Numbered from the stretch's first letter, positions 11,005 through 20,461 are shown. The stretch: DNA of 31,728 nt from Glomus cerebriforme (GCA_003550305.1 QKYT01000091.1:228003-259730), one strand, 5' to 3'. Translations and numbers: made by a program. The notes: a model not told the origin generated them from the letters alone.

Positions 11005-11710
11005 ATCATTTTTTAAAAGATTAAAAAATAATCAAGAATTCTGTGCAATTAATTCATCCGTGAAATAAGAAATTTATGATCTTCTTGTAAACTCGTTTTA
11101 TGTTAATATTATTCGGTATTCGAGGTATTCGATAAAAAATCTGAATTCATAATTGTAATCTTGAGGCAAAACTTGGTTTTCTGAATCGAAATTAAAATAC
11201 GAATATGTCTGGTTGAATAGAAAATTTTCATAAATATTATCCTTGTTAAGTTATTTTTAACATCATAAAATACACGATTTTTTTTTTTAAATCGGGTTGT
11301 ATATCCATTTTATTAATTATTTACATTTGAATTATAAAATACATAATTGATCTGATGATATTATCTATATCTAAAAAGAATGATACAGAAAGTTGCGAAC
11401 CAATGTATGGTCATGTGAAATTACAAATTACTATTGCGGTACTATATCTATTAACTATCGATACCCAATAAATTATTATAAAAATTTTGCATGTGAACAA
11501 ATGAAAAAATCATGTAATAAATCATTATTAATTTTGCATAATTTCCCAAATACAGAAATTTGCCTCAATTTATTATTGTATAATTTTTTATTTTTATTTA
11601 ATTTGTATCTTTATACGTTCAGCCTGTAATTATATAAGAATAATTAAATGTGGACTATGTTATACATTATAAAGATTTGTAAAAAACTATACTACTTCTA
11701 TTATTATTAA
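11005..11710. other. AT-rich spacer without a recognisable gene
   Basis: Nothing coding is supported on either strand. It lies between the 3' end of the RING-TPR gene and the stop of the LINE ORF2 remnant. Confidence 0.45.
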
Positions 11711-12816
11711 TTAATTATTCCTATATAAACTATTAACGATGTCTGAAATGTCCGTTTTATACCATATATTTTGATGTCTATAATCAGTTTCTATAAGTTT
11801 ACCCATCCATCTATTCACTAACTGTTGTATAATTATTTGGTTTTTATATTTTTCTACCGTAATTTTGTTTCGTTCTTCCTCCGTTAGACCTTGAGCTTTC
11901 GATGTCTTCCAATCTTGATATTCCCCTCTTCTTTTCCAATTCAATCACTTGATCACACCGTTTGTTCCAGATCTTTTCTCTTGCTTTTCTTGCTATGTTA
12001 TTTATTAAGATTTCCATTTGCTTTTTAATTTCTATATCCCTTTCCATTTCGTAGAGCTGTTTATTGAATATTTCTTTTATTATCTCGTGATAAATATAAC
12101 AGCCTTCCATATGACTTGATCTTTTAGTAACAATGTCTATTATACGTCCTTTCCACTTATGTTTATTAATTATTATATTTACTTCTTGTAAGCTTTTATT
12201 TGCTTATCTATCTCGTCTATTATTATTTCTTGAATCGTTGTCTCATTTTTTTCGCATTGCCAAATATGCATCCATGTTTCGGGTTCCCAATTACATCTAG
12301 GACATTGAGATTTGTAAATATCTTTATTTCTTCTTTCCATCTCGCTATACGTTGGTAATTTTTCAATAAAATTTTTATATTATAAATTCTATCTTTTGAA
12401 TCTTTGTCTGACGTTATATCATTTCCTCCTTCTTTTCTATTTAGTATATATTCTATTGTTTTCTCCCATTCAATTTCATTATTATCTATATTCTCCATTA
12501 TATTTTTATTAACTTTTAACGTGAGCCACTCTCCTATGTATTTAAACTTATTGTATTTCTTTATCGTCTCTCTTATTTTAAAATTTACTAGATTCCTATT
12601 CCAATACAATCTAAACCTATTCATTGATAATGTTTCCTCTAATTCGATAATATCAATTATTTCATTTTTCAATATATCTTTATTTCCAATCCCCTTTGAC
12701 TTCTTCTCTTTTTTTACCTCATGTAATGACCAAAATATATTTCTCTTCTCCGTAATTTGTAATAATCTTTCGATATGATTTATATTCTGTATTTTCCACT
12801 TTCTTCTCTTCGTCAT
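11711..12816 (-). pseudogene. C-terminal part of a non-LTR retrotransposon ORF2, frameshifted
   Basis: Three overlapping minus-strand frames form one broken protein. The first (12816-12223) carries NIKILLKNYQRIARWKEE and then should enter, in a shifted frame at about 12305-12235, a Cys/His block: CPRCNWEPETWMHIWQCEKNE. This C-x2-C...W-x-H-x3-C arrangement is the zinc-finger-like tail found after the reverse transcriptase/RNase H region of many LINE ORF2 proteins. The next frame (12110-11844) gives IWNKRCDQVIELEKKRG, and a third (11944-11711) the basic C-terminus. At least three frameshifts and a stop near 12184 separate them. The reverse transcriptase and endonuclease are absent from the window. 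Family assignment rests on motif recall, not on a search. Confidence 0.6.
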
Positions 12817-12837
12817 TTATTATTGTATAATTATTAA

Positions 12838-12880
12838 TTTTGACTCATCTTTATTAAATATGTAAATACCTCCTTATTTT
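12838..12880 (+). repeat. short match to the 5' flank of copy D
   Basis: TTGACTCATCTTTATTAAAT with the following ATGTAAATACCTCC resembles 16195-16245 on the same strand (GACTCATTTTTAC..., TATAAATACCACC), which lies in front of copy D. It is probably the truncated start of another family member, with the TATA box degraded to ATGTAAATA. Confidence 0.35.
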
Positions 12881-12960
12881 ATCCGTCGGATAATAATACT
12901 GACGGATATCCGTATCCGCGGATGACAGATATCCGCACCATGTATCCGGGTGGCGGATAG
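12881..12960. repeat. GC-rich cluster of CGGATATCCG palindromes
   Basis: Eighty bases much richer in G+C than the surroundings, built from CGGATA/TATCCG words in both orientations: ATCCGTCGGAT, GACGGATATCCGTATCCG, CAGATATCCGC, TATCCGGGTGGCGGATA. It abuts the 3' end of copy C. It looks like the terminus of a DNA transposon or a MITE, or a protein-binding array; no pair of full termini was found. Confidence 0.5.
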
Positions 12961-12975
12961 ATGGATTGCATCACT

Positions 12976-14690
12976 ACTATAGAGTAGTACAAATTATCCT
13001 TTAAATATCCTTTAAATTATTTGGCCGAAATTGCTTTAAAAATTTAAAGTCTTTTTTGTAATATTTTATATTTATTTAAAAACAATTTGAGTAATTGTAA
13101 ATAATAAAAAAAAATACATTTAATGAATCAAAAAAAAAAAATGAAAAAATCTAACAGCTAATATTGCTACTACATTTGTATCATCTTATTATATGTTCTT
13201 GTATTCCTTAACCCTTTCTATTTTATTTCTATTACTCTTTAATGTTTTCTTTTGTTGTTTTATCTTATAAATTTGTTTTATATATCATTATTTCTTTCTG
13301 TTTCTGCTTTCTCATTAATCTTTTATTCCAAACTTTTTTCACAATTAAGAAACGCATCTTTAAGTTTCTTTATATACATGGTTACTTCAATTTGTTCTTT
13401 CATTTTATCCCGTTTTGATTCTTGTCTTATCCATTCTTGAAAATGTACTATTACTTCCTTTAGATTTCTTCCTTATCTGTTATATTAGCCACCCATTATT
13501 CTTTTGAAGTCCAATTATTTATTATATCACTTCTTACTATCTTTTAAGTCATTCACCTCCTTTAGATAATTTCTTTACTTATTATTTTTGTAACTTGTTG
13601 TTTTATCTTTTTTTCTTTCATTTACACTTTTTTTATTTCAACATTTTCTCTGTTATCTTGAATCATATTTCTTTGTTGTATTATTTCTTTATGCATCTGT
13701 TTGCATGTCTTCCTTTTCCATCTTAATAAATAAAGCATTTTATTTTTCACATTCCAACATGCTGAAGTCTTGAATATTTCTTTAATCATTTTCTTTCAAT
13801 ATCTTACAAAATCTTCTCATCACGATGATCTCTTTAATCTTTAACATTACTTCATAATATTCTTTTATTTTTTCATTAATTTTTAATCTTAAAGCTTTTA
13901 ATTTTTCATAATCCAACATGCATGCCGAAAAATAGGTTGATTATGTTGTTATGAATTTCTAATTTATTTCGAAGTAGTTCTTCTATTTCTTTCATCATCT
14001 TGCAAAATCTTCTTATCATGATGATTTCTTTAAGCTTTAACGTTGCTTCATAAACATAAATATAGGGAAATGAAAAATGAAATTCTAGTCTAAACCAAAC
14101 CGCAGATAGGAGAGATACTCGACTATCTAACCGGTCTTTCCTTGCCTGATACGAGGAAGGCCTCTATATACAGTATAAGGAAGATAAGAGGAAGTTTAAA
14201 GGAATTTTTAAAAAAAATAAACCAGCTAGATAGGAAATACTCATCTATCTGCTGGACCTTCCTTGCCTGATACGAGGAAGACCTCCATATACAGTATTAG
14301 GAAAGATAAAAGAAGGAGTTTAAAGGAGTAGTTTATTTTTAAGAGGTTATAGAGAAAAAAAAATGAAATTATAGAGAGAAAAAGAGTTTAAAGGGAAAAT
14401 TCAGTGAATTTATTTTTTTAAATTTAAAGAAAGAAAAATCTTAGAAAATAGTAATTATTTATAATTTTTATTTTGCCTTTTGTAAAATTTACAAAGGATG
14501 TGTCATGATAACTTATTATGTTTTTTATTATTAATTATGTAATGTACTACTTAATATAGATTTATTTGTTCATTAAATTTATTTATTTTTAATCATGGGA
14601 TAATGGGCTAGCCAAGTAAAGTATGATGGCGTACATGACTCACAGTCCATATTTTTACGCGTTGTTTATTACCGTACTCAAATTCAGCTA
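12976..14690 (-). repeat. dispersed leader family, copy C (near full length, decayed ORF)
   Basis: A unit of about 1.7 kb on the minus strand. The leader runs from about 14690 to 14080, with a TATA box at 14456-14463 and two hairpin units (about 14220-14325 and 14098-14200) containing CCTTGCCTGATACGAGGAAG. The 3' end (12976-13035) matches the 3' end of copy B. The body on the minus strand reads as broken coiled-coil-like frames (for example KEIIMIRRFCKMMKEIEELL) and differs from the bodies of B and D. It contains a diverged direct duplication, visible as ATCATCATGATAAGAAGATT and ATCATCGTGATGAGAAGATT (reverse-complement reading, near 14020 and 13830). Confidence 0.55.
14456..14463 (-). promoter_or_regulatory. 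TATA box of leader copy C
   Basis: TATAAATA on the minus strand, at the same place relative to the CT-rich tract and hairpin units as in copies A and B. Confidence 0.4.
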
Positions 14691-14756
14691 AGGCAAAATT
14701 TGTTTACGTCATTATTTATCATACTTATACCCGGAGATTATCATTTTTGGTAGTGT

Positions 14757-14799
14757 GATTGGCTAAAATTTGCACGTTAAAATTTTTTAACTATAAATA
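14757..14799 (+). promoter_or_regulatory. CCAAT-plus-TATA promoter-like sequence
   Basis: GATTGGC (inverted CCAAT box) at 14757-14763 lies about 30 bases before TATAAATA at 14792-14799. Downstream to about 15120 there is no long open frame; the longest plausible start, ATG at 14960, gives only 16 codons (MEVEFYQEF...). Either a promoter orphaned by rearrangement, or the start of a gene whose body has decayed. Confidence 0.3.
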
Positions 14800-15123
14800 A
14801 TCGAATAATGATACTAGTGAAGCAACACCTCACAAAATAATAGAAAAATAAGAAATTGTTAATAAAATTATTCTTATTATTTCTTCCGCTATCCTTTTTT
14901 CGTTAAGCAAATTTTCAATAAATGATAAAAATTTGATTGTCTTTATGCTGATGCGTTAAATGGAAGTTGAGTTTTATCAGGAGTTTGAAAAGAGTGTTTG
15001 GTGGTGCTGAAGGTTCAATCACATGTTACTGTTGTGAAAAAAAAGTGTTTTTAATAGTTCAGAAATAAGATTCTAAATATTATTTTTATTTTCTGTTTTA
15101 ACTTCGTGCCAACTATTTTGCGC

Positions 15124-15165
15124 AAAAAAAAAAAAAAAATAATAAAATAATAAAATAATAAAACG
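15124..15165. repeat. simple repeat: A-run followed by (AATAA)n
   Basis: A run of A residues passes into AATAAAATAATAAAATAATA. Low-complexity sequence; no tail-associated element was recognised on either side. Confidence 0.7.
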
Positions 15166-15182
15166 TATGTTAAAATAAAACT

Positions 15183-15530
15183 AATAATATGTGTTCAACC
15201 AAAAAAATGAGAATCAGAGGAAACATTAACTTGTATATTTTGAACTCTTGTATGAGGTAATTCCCATTCATCGAATCTTTACGATCATAATCATATTCAT
15301 CTATAATTGCATGTATATCATTCATATATTGATTAAATAAATGAATATATGAGTGTTCATATGTTTTCTTGTTGAATCACACTTTTCAGAATTTTGAATG
15401 AAAAATCGATTTTCGGTAATTTAACTTCAAACATATCCATTTATATTTTCAATAGTTGCTGAATTTCAGGTAGTTCAGTTTGTTATTTTCTTGTATCCCT
15501 ACATCAATTTTAATAAATACTGTATATCTA
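15183..15530 (-). pseudogene. unidentified decayed coding region
   Basis: Successive minus-strand frames read like protein and run into one another through shifts: TELPEIQQLLKI near 15480, DMFEVKLPKIDFSFKILKS near 15420, HLFNQYMNDIHAIIDEYDYD near 15330, and FDEWELPHTRVQNIQVNVSS near 15260-15200, ending at a stop after SDSHFFG. Composition (Asp, Glu, Pro, Trp, His) is richer than chance frames in this AT-rich DNA. At least three interruptions. No family recognised. Confidence 0.3.
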
Positions 15531-15942
15531 AATAAAGAAATATAAAAAATTAGTCTTTGTCATTAACAATCATTTTAATTATTTCCTGATAACATAAAGT
15601 AACTTTTTATTAATAAAGTGCGAATAATAATCTACCATTATTCGTGTCCATAGTAATAACAGGAATTTCTAATTCAATTGAATAATTCATAATTTTACTG
15701 TATCTAGACAAATAAAACTTTTCATTACTGGAAATTCTGATATTTTTTGATATCCTTTGGTTTTAGGTATAAATAATAAGCAAATAATAAATAATGAATA
15801 ATTATAATTATAATGTATAGTACATTCGAACAATTTTAAACAAATAATTTATTATCTCAATTATTTCAATACCAAACATTCTTGTACTGTACTTTATAGT
15901 AAATAATTTGTATCATATTGTGATTAACAACGGTCCATATAT

Positions 15943-16050
15943 ATTTAAAATTTTTGATTCTGAAATCTCTTCAATGAAGATTTAAATTACCAGACTACTC
16001 CGAAGAATTACTCATATGAAAATAAATTTAGGGACATATAAAAAGTTTTT
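15943..16050 (-). repeat. diverged dispersed repeat, partner of 2304-2405
   Basis: The reverse complement of this segment matches 2304-2405 in several ordered blocks. It sits just upstream of copy D with no open frame. Confidence 0.5.
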
Positions 16051-16189
16051 TATTAGTTGAATAGTTATTACTCATTACAGTTTTAATATGATGAAATAAG
16101 GTATAAATTACGCAATAAATCACTAAAAAAATATAAAATTAAATTTGCATGATGCGACTCATCATGTTTAATTTATTATTATATCATTC

Positions 16190-17460
16190 TTAATTTTGAC
16201 TCATTTTTACATTCTTATTATTTTAAATATATAAATACCACCTTTTTTTCAATATTTCGTATTAATTTTCACGGATATCTTTTTATCTCTATTTATTTTC
16301 TCTCTATAATCTTTTCTAAAATCTATCCCATCTATCCCATCTATCCCCTTCTACCCCCCCTCTAAACTCCATCTTATCTTCCTTATACTGTATATGATAT
16401 CTTCCTCGTATCAGGCAAGGAAAACCGGTCAGATAGTTGAGTATCTCCTAACTGGCTGGTTGGTTTAGATTAGAATTCCCTCTTCACTTATTTCACTTAA
16501 TTTCAAAAAATCCAATAACCCTAAAGATACCATCTGTTATTAAAAAGTCTATTGAGAATAGCGTAAAATATTGAAATCTGAAACTGAAACCTGCTTTTCC
16601 TAAAAAGAAGATAATTAGATGTTATTGGATTTAATTGATAAGAAAGAAACAATTTTATTAACAGAAAATGAGGAAACATCTATATAAAGCAGAAAAATAG
16701 GATGTGCATGGTCATAATAGATGTTTTAAACAGCAAAGACAAAAAGAATCTAAGGATAATACAAATATACAATCGCAACAAGAAGAAAGATGGGTGAATA
16801 CAGAATTGATGAAGACTAAAGGTATCATTGTGAAAGAAAATTTCAATGAAAAGAAAGGTAAGCATAAGAAAAAAGAATCTAAGAATAATATAAATATACA
16901 AACGTGTCAAGAAGAAAACAACAAATAAATGGGTGAATAAAGAATTAATGTAGACTAAAGAAGTCATTTTGAATGAAAATTTAAACAAGGAGGGAGCTAA
17001 GCATAAGAAAAAATGGAATGTCAATTTGAGGAAAACTAAACTGTAGTGAATAGAAAGTGCCAACAATATTGGGATCAAAGTGAGGAAATAATGAATGCAA
17101 TAATTGAATACAAAAAAGTACTCGATAACTGGAAAAAGGATTAATAAAACAAGAGGAGAATAATTTAAAGTTATCATGTTAATTGAAACTTACGAAAACT
17201 AATTTGGAATAAAGATATAATAAGTTAGAAATAGAAAGAAATAATTTAAAATAAAACAAGAAGAAATCGAACAATAATAATAAAATAAAATAGAAGAGGA
17301 TAATGAAAGAACACGGGAAGAAAAAATTGGAAAATGAAAAAAGTGCAACATATGGAAAATATTCAACAATGTCAGAAACCGCTAATAGAATCAGATAAAA
17401 CAACAAACAATATTTGTATAACAGTTAGTAAAATTAATGGTTTGTTAGGATAGAAATATA
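16190..17460 (+). repeat. dispersed leader family, copy D (inverted relative to A-C), decayed Lys/Glu-rich ORF
   Basis: On the plus strand: TATA box at 16230-16237, a CT/CCC-rich tract (16320-16375), one hairpin unit with TTCCTCGTATCAGGCAAGG (about 16368-16470), then the segment shared with copy B after the leader. The body has an open stretch of 74 codons (16704-16928: HGHNRCFKQQRQKE...), then CQQYWDQSEEIMNAIIEYKK in another frame near 17050-17130, then coiled-coil-like residues to about 17400. The composition (Lys, Glu, Asn, Gln) suggests a coiled-coil protein; no enzymatic motif is visible. Stops and frameshifts make it a pseudogene. Confidence 0.55.
16743..17005 (+). repeat. 130-bp tandem duplication inside copy D
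   Basis: The block beginning AAGAATCTAAGGATAATA at 16743 recurs about 130 bp later (16873) and includes the coding words for QEERWVN-ELM-TK and the trailing GCATAAGAAAAA. The second unit has a small insertion near 16918-16926 and a stop (ELM*TK). An internal protein repeat of about 43 residues was therefore present before decay. Confidence 0.6.
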
Positions 17461-17727
17461 GAATAGATTTGAGACATTTAATTAAAATAATCAAATGAAC
17501 AAATTAATTGCGAATAAACATTTATTTTTGTATTTAATAAAAAATCATTAAAATAAAAAAAAAAGAATACTTGTAACAATACCTTGCAAAATAATATAAA
17601 TAAAAAGAAAAGCAAGAAAAAAACTTATTATTTAAAATCATTTTTTTATTTCATTAAAATAAACTAGGGAGTTGCGAAGCATCATCTCAAGTACTTGTCA
17701 GAGTTCTAAACATATAATCTAACCTAA

Positions 17728-17900
17728 TTATACTGAAAAAAATAAACAAATGCAATACATATGAAAGAATATTGTGAATGAAAAATGCAATATAAATACT
17801 GTATGTGGAGCAACAGCAGCAGTACCAGTACCACCACTATTGCCTTCAGCATTTCTATGAGTTATCCGATTTCCTAGATTTCCTACAACCCTAATATTCC
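17728..17900 (-). other. shifted-frame extension with a GPI-signal-like profile
   Basis: One reading frame away from the 3' end of the secreted-precursor gene, codons stay open across its stop (17883-17885) for about 55 residues: VVGNLGNRITHRNAEGNSGG, then TGTAAVAP, then a hydrophobic tail (TVFILHFSFTIFF...) ending at 17728. Small residues followed by a hydrophobic C-terminus is the layout of a GPI-anchor signal. It may be a lost C-terminus after a frameshift, or chance in 3' UTR. No intron that joins the frames was found. Confidence 0.3.
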
Positions 17901-18656
17901 AGCCACGTCCTTAAGAACATTCTTAAAATCATTATCTCTTTTAAAGTTATCGCGTTCTTCGATTACTCTAAACCGATTACCCATATTCTCAGGAGAAGTA
18001 TCAAATTTCGTTATTTTATCATCTTTTTTAGAAATTTTTCTAAACTGACTTTCCATATTCTTAAGAAATTCAGAAGAATTATTAAAATTTGTTGTTGTAT
18101 CAAACAGATTTCCTCTTTTAGAGTTATAACGTTTTTCTATTGTTCCAAACCGGTTTTCACGTCTTGTTATCACATCATATCGATTACCTCTTTTAGAATT
18201 ATCGCGTTTATTGATTTGTTTATTCCGATTTTCATGGTGAGTTATTATGTCAAACAGATCATCTCTTTTAGAAATATTTCTAAAATGACTTTTTATATTC
18301 TCAAGAAATTCAGAAGAATTATCGAATTTCGTTGTTATATCAAGCAGATTTCCTCTTTTAGAGTTATAACGTTTTTCTATTGTTCCAAACCGGTTTTCAC
18401 GTCTTGTTATCACATCATACCGATTACCTCTTTTGGAATTATCGCGTTTATTGATTTGTTTATTCCGATTTTCATGGGGAGTTATTATTTCAAACTGCTG
18501 AGATCCACGCTTTTGAATGCTTTGAGTTCGATTCCATGAATTGTGATCATTGTTGTCGTATAGAGAATGATGATTATTATTTTCAGGTAATGTTAAAGCT
18601 TCAATTACCTTAATGACTATGACTAGAAGAAGAGTGAGAATTAGGAATGATTTCAT
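17883..18656 (-). CDS. secreted precursor with Kex2-type sites and an 80-residue tandem repeat (KEP-like)
   Basis: Single exon, 257 aa, starting at the ATG at 18656. Residues 1-20 are a clear signal peptide (MKSFLILTLLLVIVIKVIEA). The mature part has eleven Lys-Arg pairs (49, 70, 75, 95, 100, 130, 150, 155, 175, 180, 239), one Lys-Lys (210) and two Arg-Arg (85, 165). Residues 51-130 and 131-210 are tandem copies with an 80-residue period. Between sites lie peptides of 18-28 residues, such as GNRYDVITRRENRFGTIE (present twice, identical) and DDLFDIITHHENRNKQIN, separated by tripeptides DNS or YNS. All the long peptides share a core like (F/Y)-D/E-(V/I)-I/T-T...E/D-N. No cysteines in the mature part. 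Known fungal Kex2-processed repeat proteins (pheromone-like or effector precursors) have this design; processing and function here are inference. TATA box at 18801-18808. Confidence 0.8.
   Translation of the reverse strand: MKSFLILTLLLVIVIKVIEALTLPENNNHHSLYDNNDHNSWNRTQSIQKRGSQQFEIITPHENRNKQINKRDNSKRGNRYDVITRRENRFGTIEKRYNSKRGNLLDITTKFDNSSEFLENIKSHFRNISKRDDLFDIITHHENRNKQINKRDNSKRGNRYDVITRRENRFGTIEKRYNSKRGNLFDTTTNFNNSSEFLKNMESQFRKISKKDDKITKFDTSPENMGNRFRVIEERDNFKRDNDFKNVLKDVAGILGL
18024..18506 (-). repeat. in-gene tandem duplication, 240-bp period
   Basis: The coding sequence for residues 51-130 is repeated for 131-210. On the plus strand GAGTTATAACGTTTTTCTAT occurs at 18121 and again at 18361, exactly 240 bp apart, with more than 60 further bases nearly identical. 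The high identity in the middle part compared with the flanking peptides suggests recent duplication or gene-conversion-like homogenisation. Confidence 0.85.
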
Positions 18657-18800
18657 ATTCGCCAGCGAACCAATTTATAGGTGTAAAAAATGGATAATAA
18701 ATGATTAAATTCAGATAAGTATGTAATGTATGTTATTTGAAAACTTGTAATATTGAATATTGGAATTTGGAATGTTGGGATCAAAACTTTCAAGGAGGGG

Positions 18801-18808
18801 TATTTATA
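18801..18808 (-). promoter_or_regulatory. TATA box of the secreted-precursor gene
   Basis: TATAAATA followed by CCCC on the minus strand, 145 bases upstream of the ATG at 18656. With the usual spacing the transcript would start near 18770 and carry a 5' UTR of about 110 bases. Confidence 0.5.
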
Positions 18809-18811
18809 ATA

Positions 18812-19518
18812 AAATTTGACTCTAAATAATTATAAATACAGTACTTCGTTAACTGTATAATGTTAAAATTATAATTAATGATGAATGAAAATTTCATCAT
18901 TTGTTCCTTTTTGACAACGATTTCAATTTCTCTGACTTCTGAGGATAATAAACGACCATTGTTTTTATACTTATTAATATCATATTTTTAATCTTAAATA
19001 GTATATCTAACTAGGAGACAAACGACAAGTACAATAAATTTGAGTATTAAAATTTTTAAAGACGTTCTTCGTAATAAAATCAAGCATATTATCTTTTTAT
19101 TATGAAACAGAGAATGAATTATTAATAAATGAATGGACATTAATAATAATTCCAGTTTTGAAAGAATTTTTTAAAATTTTAATACTTACAAACAAACATC
19201 ATCGCAAAGTTTTATTTATTGAATTTTTTTTTTTTTTTTTTTTTGATCGAAAAAATTATTCGTAAATAGAATTACATCATTTGGTATTTGCATTAATTAA
19301 TTTTAAATAAAGAAATGGTACATACAATCAGAAATAAACAAATGTCAATGTATATACTATATACCGTAAATTCTTACTAGTTAAACAACGATTTCATGAT
19401 TTTTGTAACACAGTTAAAAATATTTTTAAATGAGCTATCATTTTATCATGCATATTTATTTGTATTACAGTGTAATACATTAATAACTAAAATCGGGAAG
19501 ATAATTAGATAATCAGAT
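18812..19518. other. intergenic AT-rich sequence with a 20-bp T-run
   Basis: No gene supported. A T-run at 19225-19244 preceding GATCG would read as ...TTTTTTCGATC-poly(A) on the minus strand, and so could be the 3' end of an old minus-strand retroelement, similar in kind to the LINE tail at 20478. No body or target-site duplication was found for it. Confidence 0.35.
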
Positions 19519-19520
19519 TA

Positions 19521-20202
19521 TCGCTGTTTTCAAAAAGGTGCGATCGGCAATCACAAGCCTTGCACGACTAAAAAAGCCAATATTTTTTTTTTCTTTAAGA
19601 CTACTTTGTATACTTACTATTTAATACTGTGATCTTTTTTTCTTTTCAAAACCTATATATTGTGAGCTTACCTGCATAAACGTTTCAAAGTTATTACTCA
19701 CACACTTAACATAAATCTTCAGTGTTTTTACAACGATCTTCTGCGATCTTCTGCGATCTTTTGCAATCTTTCACATATTAAAGGTTTGAAAAGACTTTTC
19801 AAATATTTATTACAATAAAATATTATATTTATTTATATTTAGCAATACATTAGAGNNCTGNAAATTTTGGAAAATCAATATANTACTTGTTTTAGTNATT
19901 AATTTTAAAATATTTAGCTTTAACATATATAAACTAATTAAAAATGTAAAATATTGTATCAATAAATTAATTGGAATTTTTATTTATGGTNTATTATTTA
20001 GGATTTAAAATTATTTAATTATTTAATAAAAGATATTGGGTGGGATTGAATTAAAAAGAACAATTTTTTTTTGATTTTTTTCGTTAAAATCACGTGATTC
20101 AAATAAAAATATGATTGGTCATATACTAATGTTACACGAAGATCAATACTTTTTTGGATTATTTTTGTTGATCAGCCGACCGCACCTTTTTGAAAACAGC
20201 GA
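19521..20202. mobile_element. 682-bp TIR element with TA flanks (non-autonomous DNA transposon)
   Basis: The left end TCGCTGTTTTCAAAAAGGTG (continuing CG-A-TCGGC) at 19521-19548 is matched by the reverse complement of 20175-20202, with one mismatch in 28 positions. Each end is flanked by TA (19519-19520 and 20203-20204), as in Tc1/mariner-type insertions. There is no transposase-like frame inside; the interior holds a 10-bp tandem repeat (19731-19770) and six ambiguous bases (19856, 19857, 19861, 19883, 19897, 19991). Confidence 0.75.
19731..19770 (+). repeat. four tandem copies of a 10-mer, CTGCGATCTT
   Basis: CAACGATCTT, CTGCGATCTT, CTGCGATCTT, TTGCAATCTT stand head to tail inside the TIR element. 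Subterminal short repeats of this kind can be transposase-binding sites, but that is inference. Confidence 0.8.
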
Positions 20203-20461
20203 TAATAAACAAAAGTTGATTTTTTGGATTTCAATAATAAATGAGCGGCTGATAAATAATATATACTAATAATTATTAGACGAAATTTTGAACATAATTA
20301 GTGGTTATAGTAATGTTGATGATGCTAATTTGGATAACAGTCTAAATCGTAACTTAAAAATATCAAATGATATTTAGTAAATATTTACTTTGAAAATTTT
20401 TCATCTTTGATAAGCGTCTTTGGTCACCTGTTGAAAGATCAATAAAGAATTCGCTTTCATA

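Noticed and set aside
12404..12778. 124-codon plus-strand frame rich in Phe, Ser and Ile
   Set aside because: It is the antisense shadow of the LINE ORF2 remnant; its composition follows from A-rich coding on the other strand.
16680..17177. 165-codon minus-strand frame resembling a membrane protein
   Set aside because: It is the antisense of the Lys/Glu-rich body of copy D; hydrophobicity arises from complementing A-rich codons.
18216..18539. Plus-strand frame opposite the secreted-precursor gene
   Set aside because: It is an antisense shadow created by the repetitive coding sequence; it has no start context or conserved feature.
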